The notes beneath the pieces were generated by a model. That model did no database searches. It was given only the letters and a program-made list of their open reading frames with translations, and was not told the origin of the DNA. A stretch of DNA of 39,654 nucleotides, from positions 1 through 39,654 of IMG/VR virus record IMGVR_UViG_3300048919_000154; one strand, given 5' to 3'. The DNA comes from a virus. Below, in pieces: positions 1 through 6,015 of the stretch. Position 1 is the first letter of the stretch. Every line of letters begins with the position of its first letter. The translations under genes were made by a program, and so were the position numbers.

Positions 1-117
1 TATGCGGATGGACTCACATATGCGAGCAATAATAATCAAATGTTTTATAGGCTTCTTACTGGAACGGTAAACAATACAACAGAAGTTATGGTTAATGGCA
101 TTATTCCAAAGGCTTAA
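1..117 (+). pseudogene. Silent tail-fibre C-terminal cassette D (partial, runs off left edge)
   Basis: Frame 1 is open from the first base to a TAA at 115-117 and encodes the last 38 residues of some protein, ending in NGIIPKA. No start codon or ribosome site is visible because the 5' side lies outside the window. It stops inside the 13-bp sequence TAAATGATCATTA (115-127), as the plus-strand cassette at 2774-3112 does, and it faces a minus-strand cassette exactly as that one does. I infer that it is a stored alternative fibre C-terminus. It could instead be the end of an expressed plus-strand fibre gene to the left. Confidence 0.5.
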
Positions 118-127
118 ATGATCATTA
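115..127. repeat. Shared stop-codon palindrome, left copy
   Basis: TAAATGATCATTA contains the perfect palindrome AATGATCATT. Read on the plus strand it gives the stop codon of cassette D, and on the minus strand the stop codon of cassette C. An identical 13-mer with the same arrangement lies at 3110-3122. Confidence 0.8.
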
Positions 128-362
128 AGGAATATAAAACAGAACTTCTATATCGACTGCCTTGTTTGCATAAAGAACAGGAGTCCCTGAAATGCTTACA
201 ATTCTAATCGTATTACTTTGATAGGAAGCCAGCACACTATAATTCAAAACCGATAATATATAGGCATTACCCATTGCGCAGCTAATATGTCCATATTGAT
301 CAGTGGTACCGACCACATGCTTAATTATAAACTTGCTGTTCCACGAAGCTAAATTGCTATTT
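125..362 (-). pseudogene. Silent tail-fibre C-terminal cassette C
   Basis: The minus-strand frame is open from about 375 to a TAA at 125-127. From the repeat onward it begins Asn-Ser-Asn-Leu-Ala-Ser, matching in frame the NSNLA stretch of the expressed fibre gene (residues 208-212 of 3120-4013), and then runs 78 residues to the stop. There is no plausible start or ribosome site: a TAA in frame lies just upstream of the repeat. It therefore reads as a promoterless, startless 3' cassette. The amino-acid sequence after NSNLAS differs completely from the other cassettes, as expected for alternative receptor-binding ends. Fusion to the fibre N-terminus would give a 285-residue protein. The fold is not recognised. 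Confidence 0.6.
350..362 (-). repeat. 13-bp crossover-type repeat, copy 1
   Basis: TAAATTGCTATTT on the plus strand (AAATAGCAATTTA on the minus). It matches 3381-3393 in the same orientation and 2815-2827 in inverse orientation. With two flanking bases the match to the expressed fibre gene is 15 bp (348-362 and 3379-3393). In the minus-strand cassette it encodes NSNL in the same frame as the expressed gene. Confidence 0.75.
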
Positions 363-380
363 TCATGATAATATTACCAG

Positions 381-409
381 TTTACTTTTCGAACGTTTGT
401 TCGTATAAT
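381..409 (+). promoter_or_regulatory. Sigma-70 promoter overlapped by a LexA (SOS) box
   Basis: The -35 is TTTACT (381-386), the spacer 17 bp and the -10 a perfect TATAAT (404-409). The spacer is almost filled by CGAACGTTTGTTCG (390-403), which fits the Gram-positive LexA/DinR consensus CGAAC-N4-GTTCG on both half-sites. A bound LexA would block this promoter, so the downstream gene should be induced by DNA damage. Confidence 0.8.
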
Positions 410-428
410 TAGGTATGGAGGTGGTAAA

Positions 429-746
429 ATGCCATCGTTTGGTATAGGGATAAATCCGTACAGGCAGAACAACGGCAGCGTCCGGGGAAATACATATCCT
501 ATTGCTTGCATGGCTTGGTATGCTCCAGACCGTGCCCCTGTGCCGCTTATGCTTAAGTTTGAGGGCCACGATGGGACCATAGAGACAGTAAGCGGTATAA
601 AGGTAATAAGTACCGCCAGCAAGAACTATGACGGTTCTGGAGTCTATGAGTATGCCTGTGAGGCTGTGATAGGTGGCATAAGATATGTATTTAAGCTAAT
701 CTTTTATGTGATGAGCTGCAAGTGGGTCATGGTCTTGCAGCAATAA
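429..746 (+). CDS. Small prophage protein under SOS-type control
   Basis: A 105-residue protein of unknown function with no clear signal peptide; the C-terminal third (from about residue 80) is hydrophobic and aromatic. Its ATG is preceded by a strong GGAGGTGG ribosome site at good distance and by a promoter with a perfect LexA-type box. It runs opposite to the whole late operon and converges on the endolysin gene, sharing a hairpin terminator with it (750-779). The position next to lysis genes, with a private damage-responsive promoter, suggests a role at prophage induction or in the lysogen, but nothing in the sequence names that role. Confidence 0.8.
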   Translation: MPSFGIGINPYRQNNGSVRGNTYPIACMAWYAPDRAPVPLMLKFEGHDGTIETVSGIKVISTASKNYDGSGVYEYACEAVIGGIRYVFKLIFYVMSCKWVMVLQQ

Positions 747-779
747 AAAGGCGGGTCCAGATCATTCCGGATACCCGCC
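745..779 (-). terminator. Terminator at the end of the late operon (bidirectional hairpin)
   Basis: GGCGGGT (750-756) pairs with ACCCGCC (773-779), with a short inner CC/GG extension. On the minus strand the stem is followed by CTTTTTATT-type sequence, giving a good intrinsic terminator for the endolysin transcript. On the plus strand the tail is weaker (TGTGTTGTTT) but may also end the 429-746 transcript. Confidence 0.8.
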
Positions 780-787
780 TGTGTTGT

Positions 788-1651
788 TTATATTGCCAAA
801 CTTTTATAAATTAATGCGCCGTTCTGGTCCGGTGTAAGTGTTAAAGACTCGGTTACCATTTTGCCATCAGTGTCTACGGCGTAAACCTTTCCGGAATTCT
901 CCACAAGCTGAGACTGGCACATAGCCCCGTCTGGGCCAAGATAATACCATGCCTCATGGTACCGGTACCATGTGTTTGTAACCATAATCCCGGCACCGTT
1001 TAACCAGTACCATTTACCATCAACCTGTACCCAGTCATTACAGACCGGTAGACCGGTATCTCCGTTAAAGTACATCCAACCATCTGCAACCTGCGCCCAG
1101 CCAGATTTCTTTTCCTCTGTCAGAACAATGTTCCAATCTGGTCGACCATATCCCATAATTTTCTCATAAGATAAACTGTAAGATTTCTGGCAGACTCCGC
1201 CGCCGTTCTCGATCACGCCACTTGCTCCGGAGGTATTACCCTCTACGGTTTTAACCTTGGTGCTCGTGACCTCAATGACAATGCCTGTATGGTAAGCACG
1301 AACACCGTTAGTAAAAAACACCACGTCTCCGGGTTCTGGCTTCGAATACCAACGCCCGGCCTTTTTAAACTGATTTACGCCAGTAGGACAATAGTGGTAC
1401 AAATCACCGCCCAGAAGCTTCTTAGCGGTTTCTAAGCCAAGCATCTGTACAAATACCTCTGACACGTAAATTGCGCACCACGGCTGCCCCTGTAGGTTTT
1501 GTCCGGTATGTAATTTGTAATCTCTGGCAAAGCAAGTAAAATTATTGTTTCCGGCATTAGCTGTGAAATGGTCCAGATTTTTATTATCCTTTTTTTCCAG
1601 ATATCCAGTCCATGACTTTGCTTTTTCGATTAAGTCTTTTACAATATTCAT
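788..1651 (-). CDS. Endolysin: CHAP-type peptidoglycan hydrolase with cell-wall-binding repeats
   Basis: A 287-residue lysin. The N-terminal 150 residues fit the CHAP fold: a catalytic Cys in PWCAIYVS (Cys59), a His in YHTGIVIEV (His121) and the EGN motif (about 137-139). The C-terminal half has tryptophan/tyrosine-rich tandem repeats (GWAQVADGWMYF, DWVQVDGKWYWL, and so on) typical of choline- or glucan-binding repeats that anchor the enzyme to the wall. No signal peptide is seen, consistent with export through the holin just upstream (2137-1721). A hairpin terminator (1671-1697) separates the two, so it may be made at a lower level. The start has GGAGG about 10 bases upstream. Confidence 0.93.
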   Translation of the reverse strand: MNIVKDLIEKAKSWTGYLEKKDNKNLDHFTANAGNNNFTCFARDYKLHTGQNLQGQPWCAIYVSEVFVQMLGLETAKKLLGGDLYHYCPTGVNQFKKAGRWYSKPEPGDVVFFTNGVRAYHTGIVIEVTSTKVKTVEGNTSGASGVIENGGGVCQKSYSLSYEKIMGYGRPDWNIVLTEEKKSGWAQVADGWMYFNGDTGLPVCNDWVQVDGKWYWLNGAGIMVTNTWYRYHEAWYYLGPDGAMCQSQLVENSGKVYAVDTDGKMVTESLTLTPDQNGALIYKSLAI

Positions 1652-1670
1652 TGATATTTTCCTCCAATCA

Positions 1671-1697
1671 AAAAGGGCCTAAGATTTCCCTAGGCCC
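1671..1697 (-). terminator. Intrinsic terminator between holin and endolysin
   Basis: On the minus strand GGGCCTA pairs with TAGGCCC (1675-1681 with 1691-1697), followed by TTTTTG. It lies in the 69-bp gap before the endolysin ribosome site, so partial read-through or antitermination would set endolysin dosage. Confidence 0.75.
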
Positions 1698-1720
1698 CAA
1701 AGTTGTGACGTCGCAACAAA

Positions 1721-2137
1721 TTATTCAGTTACAGCTTTCTTTTTCAGCACATCAATAGCCTTTGTAAGAACACCAGGAAGCGGCAGCCCCATAAGCCCAG
1801 CATTTTCCACGATTGATATCAGCTCATTGGCCATAAAACCAATAATCACGGCATCCCTTATGTAATTGGTTCCGATAGCAAGATCCAGGCGGTAAGCAAT
1901 CAGGACAAAGAGTAGAGTCATGCTCTTTCTGCAAAGCCCCTTCCAGCCGGCTCTTGACTCCAGGGCTCCAGTTTCCGTCTTAGTGCTCTTCTTGAAAATC
2001 CCGGCGACTGCCAGTCCAGAAAAAAAGTCAATCCCCATAAAAAGGAGCAATGTTGCAATACCGGTATCCCAGCCTCCAAATAATGATGCTATAAAGCTCC
2101 CTACCACTCCTGCAGTTGTACATAATGCGTTTTTCAT
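1721..2137 (-). CDS. Holin (Phage_holin_4 / TcdE-like family)
   Basis: About 138 residues with three hydrophobic stretches: GVVGSFIASLFGG, ATLLLFMGIDFFSGLAVAGI and SMTLLFVLIAYRLDLAIG. An IDFFSG(L)-type motif and a basic loop after the second helix (IFKKSTKT) are typical of the phage holin 4 family. It would form the membrane lesions that release the endolysin encoded just downstream. The chosen ATG is 9 bases after GAGG; an ATG two codons upstream and a GTG overlapping the ribosome site are possible. It follows a 43-codon XkdX gene by about 20 bp. Confidence 0.9.
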   Translation of the reverse strand: MKNALCTTAGVVGSFIASLFGGWDTGIATLLLFMGIDFFSGLAVAGIFKKSTKTETGALESRAGWKGLCRKSMTLLFVLIAYRLDLAIGTNYIRDAVIIGFMANELISIVENAGLMGLPLPGVLTKAIDVLKKKAVTE

Positions 2138-2157
2138 TCTCATTTTCCTCACTCTTT

Positions 2158-2289
2158 CTATTTTTTAGTTGCCATTATATCTTTCTTCTGATCATCTGTG
2201 ATCCAACCTTTAATAACTGCATTTGCAAGCATAGTAGCCGTTAGCGGGCCTTTTCCAGCAGCATATAATCTCAATAAAGTCTCAAACAT
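2158..2289 (-). CDS. XkdX family small protein
   Basis: A 43-residue protein starting MFETLLRLYAAGKG, with ANAVIKGWITDDQKKDI in the middle. The pattern (A-x-x-V-x-x-GWIT-x-x-x-x-x-x-I) is the signature of the XkdX family found between fibre and holin genes in PBSX-like and many clostridial phages. GGAGG lies 7 bases before the ATG, overlapping the end of the preceding gene. The function of XkdX is not known. Confidence 0.85.
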   Translation of the reverse strand: MFETLLRLYAAGKGPLTATMLANAVIKGWITDDQKKDIMATKK

Positions 2290-2291
2290 AT

Positions 2292-2735
2292 TTACGCCTC
2301 CAGTCCTGCTAAAACTAACTTGTCAACGGTTGCTTTTAAGGTTGCATTCTCTGTTTCCAGGACTGATACACGTTCTGATAAGTCCGGGGCTTTAAAAAAG
2401 GCAATCATTACATCCCCTCTGATATCCTTAGTTTCATAAATTGGTTCCTTTGTTTCATTATCGGTACCGACTTTAACCTGTTCAGTACCAACCACCTGGT
2501 TGGATAGCTTTGTTAGTCTTCCAGCATACACAAGATTAGCCCGGTTCCAGTCCGTTTCTCCTGATATTCCAATCTGCATAATGCTGCCGTTAGCTTTTAG
2601 GATTGTTTCGATACTATCAAAGCTGGCAGTTCCTTTCTGGAAGGAAATACTTCCCCCTGACTCCCCAAGGTTCACCCCTGCAGCGACCAGATCGAAAGTT
2701 TGATCTCCAAATTTGATTTTTTCGATATTACTCAT
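2292..2735 (-). CDS. Phage tail-region protein of unknown function
   Basis: A 147-residue protein with a beta-rich start (IEKIKFGDQTFDLVAAGVNLGESGGSISF is polar and alternating) and a short C-terminal coiled coil (SVLETENATLKATVDKL). The ATG is well spaced from AAAGG. It sits between the fibre gene with its inversion region and XkdX, the usual place for baseplate or fibre accessory proteins. I do not recognise a specific family. Confidence 0.8.
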   Translation of the reverse strand: MSNIEKIKFGDQTFDLVAAGVNLGESGGSISFQKGTASFDSIETILKANGSIMQIGISGETDWNRANLVYAGRLTKLSNQVVGTEQVKVGTDNETKEPIYETKDIRGDVMIAFFKAPDLSERVSVLETENATLKATVDKLVLAGLEA

Positions 2736-2814
2736 AAATTAATTCCTTTCCGTCCTTTTGGACATAAAAATAAGCCCCGGTATGGGACTGGTTTACAAGT
2801 TTATTTAGTTCTGT
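2728..2814 (-). pseudogene. Possible 3' remnant of a gene abutting the invertible segment
   Basis: Just outside the 14-bp repeat at 2814-2827 the minus strand encodes about 27 residues that read like a normal protein end (AYFYVQKDGKELIYE, then TAA) and overlap the start of the next gene by a few bases, as in a translationally coupled pair. The frame continues through the cassette only as a shadow of the plus-strand fibre coding. It may be the tail of a gene cut off when the invertible unit formed. Weak call. Confidence 0.3.
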
Positions 2815-3112
2815 AAATAGCAATTTAACAGCACTAAATGCAAAGGAAATACAGTTTAAACCGACTGTCAATCCTGTTTTTGCGTCAACAGATAGCTTAG
2901 CAAGCGGTGCGGAGGTAATGTTTACGGTTACATTTGATAAGGCATTCAGTTCTATTCCAGCAGTTACTTTTACGTTACGAGCAAGCGGTGACAATTTTTT
3001 GTCACAGGTGAGCAGTATATCAACTACTGGATTTACAGGATATATACGAAATCCTTTTTCATCATCAAGGCCAGTTAGCGGAGTCAGTTTATGCTATATT
3101 GCAATGTGCTAA
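2774..3112 (+). pseudogene. Silent tail-fibre C-terminal cassette B (inverted)
   Basis: The plus strand is open from just after a TAA at 2771-2773 to a TAA at 3110-3112. The stretch VMFTVTFDKAFSSIPAVTF reads as the C-terminal beta-sandwich of tail fibres (similar to H-type lectin patterns: V-x-F-D-K-x-F-S-x-x-P-x-V). It lies opposite to all neighbouring late genes, has no ribosome site at its first ATG (2918, which is mid-domain) and no promoter. The 14-bp repeat at 2814-2827 encodes NSNL in the same frame as the expressed fibre gene. Inversion of 2814-3394 would fuse it in frame after residue 207, giving a 305-residue fibre. Confidence 0.75.
2814..2827 (+). repeat. 14-bp crossover-type repeat, copy 2 (inverted)
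   Basis: TAAATAGCAATTTA on the plus strand is the exact reverse complement of 3381-3394. The two copies bracket a 581-bp segment (2814-3394) holding two convergent fibre C-termini. The sequence has a partial internal dyad (TAAAT/ATTTA around a 4-bp centre). Confidence 0.8.
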
Positions 3113-3122
3113 ATGATCATTA
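3110..3122. repeat. Shared stop-codon palindrome, right copy
   Basis: The 13-mer TAAATGATCATTA is identical to 115-127. It gives the stop of cassette B on the plus strand (3110-3112) and the stop of the expressed fibre gene on the minus strand (3120-3122). Confidence 0.8.
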
Positions 3123-4013
3123 TTCCCAGTTAGTCCAGCTTTGGGGATTGCCAATAAATCGCCTTGATTTTACTCCTCCTTGTCCCCCAGCACCAGTTAT
3201 AATCTGGGTGTAAAATAACGCTTCGGGGAACTGGATTAATCCGGTAAATTGTGTACCTTCCGGCGCGCCCTGAAACGTATCGGGTGCTGCCATTTGATAA
3301 TATCCTGGGGTTGGAGGCGTGTTGAGGTTACCGGAATACACCCCTTTGTATATGAGTGGGTATTGACCAGTTAATCCAGCTAAATTGCTATTTAACGCAT
3401 TAACTGCTGCCGTCAAGTTTGCTCCTGCTGCCAGCTCCTCACCCATACCAATACGTTCCGTCAGCTTATGAACATAGGCTGCGGAATTTAGCTTTGTAGA
3501 GTCATTGACATCCATATTAGTGATCATTGATTTAAGTACAGCATTTTCGTTCAATCCCATAGTAACTGCTATAGACTTGGATATCTTTCCAAGTGCGGTA
3601 GCAATAGCTTCACCGGCTATGATATTGGCCATCTCTGTGGCTTGTGTGAATAGAGTGTTTACATCAATACTACCGTCTTCAGCCACCTTTATCCCAGCAC
3701 TGCCCTTTACAAGGCCCCTTGTTGCGTTTGTGGCGGTCTTTACGCTTAAAGAGCCATTACTATCCACCTTCGTTGTTTCACCGTCTGGCATGACCGTTCC
3801 CGGTGTGCTTGCCGTAGCTTTACTGGTCCCCTGGGCCGATAACTGCCAATAATTCGTATCCGTTGGTAAAGTTCCAATCGGGGGATCGGTATGTACTGTA
3901 TAGCTGCTGCCATCGTAGGATACCAAATTTAACAACTCATATTTTACATCCGGATCGTATTCCCCCATTGGCACCGTTCCTATTGTGCCATAAATTACTT
4001 CTGTTTCTTCCAT
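3120..4013 (-). CDS. Tail fibre with switchable C-terminus
   Basis: A 297-residue fibre. The N-terminus (about residues 15-65) has the aromatic pattern of a small carbohydrate-binding domain (YELLNLVSYDGSSYTV, then NYWQL). A repetitive Ala/Thr/Asn-rich shaft follows, and the C-terminal 90 residues end in a Trp-rich tip (GNPQSWTNWE) like pyocin-knob-type fibre ends. Residues 208-212 are NSNLA, encoded by the 14-bp repeat (3381-3394) that is also found inverted at 2814-2827; everything after it is likely to be exchangeable. The start ATG overlaps the stop of the preceding fibre gene (TAATG) and has AAAGGAG upstream. Confidence 0.88.
   Translation of the reverse strand: MEETEVIYGTIGTVPMGEYDPDVKYELLNLVSYDGSSYTVHTDPPIGTLPTDTNYWQLSAQGTSKATASTPGTVMPDGETTKVDSNGSLSVKTATNATRGLVKGSAGIKVAEDGSIDVNTLFTQATEMANIIAGEAIATALGKISKSIAVTMGLNENAVLKSMITNMDVNDSTKLNSAAYVHKLTERIGMGEELAAGANLTAAVNALNSNLAGLTGQYPLIYKGVYSGNLNTPPTPGYYQMAAPDTFQGAPEGTQFTGLIQFPEALFYTQIITGAGGQGGVKSRRFIGNPQSWTNWE
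3381..3394 (-). repeat. 14-bp crossover-type repeat, copy 3 (inside the expressed fibre gene)
   Basis: TAAATTGCTATTTA on the plus strand. It is an inverted partner of 2814-2827 and a direct partner (13-15 bp) of 348-362. In the fibre gene it encodes L-N-S-N-L at residues 207-211, the boundary between the constant N-terminus and the variable C-terminus. Confidence 0.8.
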
Positions 4014-5131
4014 TAAGCTATAATCTCCTTTCCAATAAACTTCCCTTTGTCGTACCGGAAGCTCATTCCCTTGGCCAAAAAGTTACTTTTTAATTGCATT
4101 GTTTTCGGATCAACCCAGAACTTGGGTATTGATATTTTAGCCACTTGGTCAATTTGCTTTTTTAGATCCTGTACTTGTTGCCAGTACCACTTTGCATTGT
4201 CTTCCGCGTCTTCTGGGACAACTCCACCATGAGTTAGGCTTTTTGCCTTTAATGCACTCTCCTGGGCTTCTGTAGCGCTCTGCTCTGCTGCCATCTTACT
4301 AGCTCCTGCCTCGGTTGCCTTATCCCTTGCCACCTGCTCACTTGCTCCTGCTGCTGTTGCTTTTTGTATAGTTATTATAACATCAGCTGCCGTTTGGTTT
4401 GCCGCCGCCGTGGCCGCTGCCGCTTTCGTGGTGGATATTCCTGCCTGCGTACTGGAAACCGCTGCACTGTCTGCCGCAAGCTGCGCATTTTTACCGGAAG
4501 CTTCTGCATCAGCTTTAACTTGATTATAGTAATACTTGGCGTTATCCGTTTCACTTCCCGGAAAATCTACATCACCCAGGACATACCGCTTTGCAAACTT
4601 TTGATACTGGAGTGCTGCATCACGGGCCGACTGTGCATCAAGCATATACTGCCTAAACTCGGTCTGTATGGCAGTATCTAATTTTTCCATTGTGACCGAT
4701 CCATTAACAATCCTGGCAGTTATAGTACGATCATTAATCTGCATTGCTATGGTCGAGGTACTATCTACTGAATATACGTAACGGGTAAGGTCAATTACTT
4801 TTTCAGTACCGTCCGCCAAGGTAAGTACTAATTGGTTTTGATCGTTGATATCAAAGTTTACAACAACCTTTTCAATATCCAAGTCGTAAGTCTTTACTGT
4901 ACCATTCTGGAGCGTGACGGAAAGTATTCCGGTATCAGTATCAACTGTCACGTCTTTAACCAAGGTATTTATAGTAGACTTATCGGCTTTGTTTGCATCA
5001 ATCTGTACTATCCGGTTATCAGCTTCTTTTATACCATTTTCTATCTTTAAAAGATTAGTACGGTTCATTGGAGTTTTCTGAGATGGCTCATTTTCCCAAT
5101 CTGTAATGTAATAATACGGTCCGTAAGCCAT
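4013..5131 (-). CDS. Tail fibre / baseplate upper-protein-like structural protein
   Basis: A 372-residue protein. The N-terminal segment (WENEPSQKTPMNRTNLLKIENGIKEADNRI) is the motif that opens many Firmicute phage fibre and baseplate proteins. The middle is beta-rich, and residues of about 200-320 form an Ala/Ser/Thr-rich coiled-coil shaft (repeated AAADSAA, TKAAAATAA, EAGASKMAAE blocks). The C-terminus is short and basic (FRYDKGKFIGKEIIA). It is probably a trimeric fibre stalk carrying or preceding the switchable fibre downstream, to which it is coupled by a 1-base stop/start overlap. Confidence 0.85.
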   Translation of the reverse strand: MAYGPYYYITDWENEPSQKTPMNRTNLLKIENGIKEADNRIVQIDANKADKSTINTLVKDVTVDTDTGILSVTLQNGTVKTYDLDIEKVVVNFDINDQNQLVLTLADGTEKVIDLTRYVYSVDSTSTIAMQINDRTITARIVNGSVTMEKLDTAIQTEFRQYMLDAQSARDAALQYQKFAKRYVLGDVDFPGSETDNAKYYYNQVKADAEASGKNAQLAADSAAVSSTQAGISTTKAAAATAAANQTAADVIITIQKATAAGASEQVARDKATEAGASKMAAEQSATEAQESALKAKSLTHGGVVPEDAEDNAKWYWQQVQDLKKQIDQVAKISIPKFWVDPKTMQLKSNFLAKGMSFRYDKGKFIGKEIIA

Positions 5132-5307
5132 TAAGCTTCACCTTCTTTCTGCTCAGGCTCTTTGATTTCTCCTGGCGTTCCGGATTCCAACACCTGCGCA
5201 ATAGCTGTCACCTGCTTCGCATTCTGAATACCGGTTATATTAATTGCATTTAGCATATACCTCATCTGCAATACCTGTTCTTCCGTAAATGTAATTACCT
5301 TGTTCAA
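5131..5307 (-). CDS. Small phage protein before the fibre genes
   Basis: A 58-residue protein starting MNKVITFTEEQVLQMRYMLNA on a TTG codon that has AAAGGAG 7 bases upstream; an upstream ATG lies in front of this ribosome site and is unlikely. The C-terminus is acidic (EIKEPEQKEGEA). It is translationally coupled to the next gene (TAATG). Short proteins of this kind are common just before fibre genes; the function is unknown. Confidence 0.7.
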   Translation of the reverse strand: MNKVITFTEEQVLQMRYMLNAINITGIQNAKQVTAIAQVLESGTPGEIKEPEQKEGEA

Positions 5308-5328
5308 TTTATCACTCCTTTCGGGATG

Positions 5329-5358
5329 CAAAAAGAGCAAGGAATCAATCCTCGCTCT
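5329..5358 (-). terminator. Terminator after the secreted moron gene
   Basis: On the minus strand AGAGCGAGGA (5349-5358) pairs with TCCTTGCTCT (5334-5343), a 10-bp stem with one G-T pair and a 5-base loop, followed by TTTTTGC. It lies directly downstream of the 5378-5947 gene. Confidence 0.85.
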
Positions 5359-5377
5359 GTGTTATAGTTTTATTTAA

Positions 5378-5947
5378 TTATTCGTGGCTTGTACATTCTG
5401 GAAGATATTGAGTTGTAAGCCATTGAGTAAACTCTGCGCTATCAGCGGTTACAAGGCCGTCAGCAGCTGTTTTTAATTCTTTATAGTAACTGTATCCTTC
5501 TTTTAGTTCGCCGTATCCATTAAAAGCATATATGACACCATTAATTTTAGTTACACCAACTGGAATAGTCTTATCGTCAAATTCAAAGGACCAGATACCG
5601 TCTGTGGACTGGGTCCACTTGCCGGTGTAGGTATCACGGGATTTTACTTCCCATGTTCCATCTTTATGAACCACCCATCTACTAGCCATACCCAAGTCAT
5701 ACCATTCTTTCAGGCGATCCTTTGTAACATATTCAGAAGATTTATACCGAATACACAAGTTATCACTAACCCAAATCCATCTTGCCCCTAATGATCTATC
5801 CTCGTATTTTTCTTCATTCATTGGAGATGGTTGTGGAGGGTCCGGTATATAAGGTGAATAATTTGTTTTGTTCATAGCAAATGTTTCAAAAGAAAACAGT
5901 AATGATAACAATACGGTAAAAGCAGAAAGTTTTTTTATAAATCTCAT
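5378..5947 (-). CDS. Secreted protein, probable prophage moron
   Basis: A 189-residue protein with a clear signal peptide: basic start MRFIKK, hydrophobic core AFTVLLSLLFSF and a likely cut after ETFA. The mature part has Pro-rich sequence (PDPPQPSP) and then Trp/Tyr-rich segments (RWIWVSDN, RWVVHKDGTWEV, GKWTQSTDGIWSF) resembling KxGxW-type wall-binding or YhzY-like repeats. The ATG is 9 bases after GGAGG; an in-frame ATG 5 codons upstream precedes that site. It has its own promoter (5970-5998) and terminator (5329-5358) in the middle of the tail genes, the hallmark of a moron expressed from the lysogen. It probably acts at the cell surface; the function is unknown. Confidence 0.85.
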   Translation of the reverse strand: MRFIKKLSAFTVLLSLLFSFETFAMNKTNYSPYIPDPPQPSPMNEEKYEDRSLGARWIWVSDNLCIRYKSSEYVTKDRLKEWYDLGMASRWVVHKDGTWEVKSRDTYTGKWTQSTDGIWSFEFDDKTIPVGVTKINGVIYAFNGYGELKEGYSYYKELKTAADGLVTADSAEFTQWLTTQYLPECTSHE

Positions 5948-5969
5948 TTTTCTAACCTCCATTTACCTT

Positions 5970-5998
5970 ATTATATCCATTATTTCTTTTAAAAGCAA
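5970..5998 (-). promoter_or_regulatory. Promoter for the secreted moron gene
   Basis: Minus-strand -35 TTGCTT (5993-5998), 17-bp spacer and a perfect -10 TATAAT (5970-5975), placed 23 bases before the ATG at 5947. It lies in the only gap between the tail receptor gene and the secreted protein gene. Confidence 0.8.
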
Positions 5999-6015
5999 CC
6001 TCCTTATTTACATAT

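Noticed and set aside
1123-1133. GAACAATGTTC as another LexA box
   Set aside because: The spacer is 3 bases instead of 4, and it lies inside the endolysin coding region.
2815-2994. Minus-strand frame over the fibre cassette as a real gene
   Set aside because: The plus strand here carries clear fibre C-terminal coding; the minus reading has no ribosome site. Only the part outside the repeat (2728-2814) may be a remnant.
1-3394. Diversity-generating retroelement for the fibre genes
   Set aside because: No reverse transcriptase and no template/variable repeat pair with adenine-specific differences; the repeats fit site-specific inversion instead.
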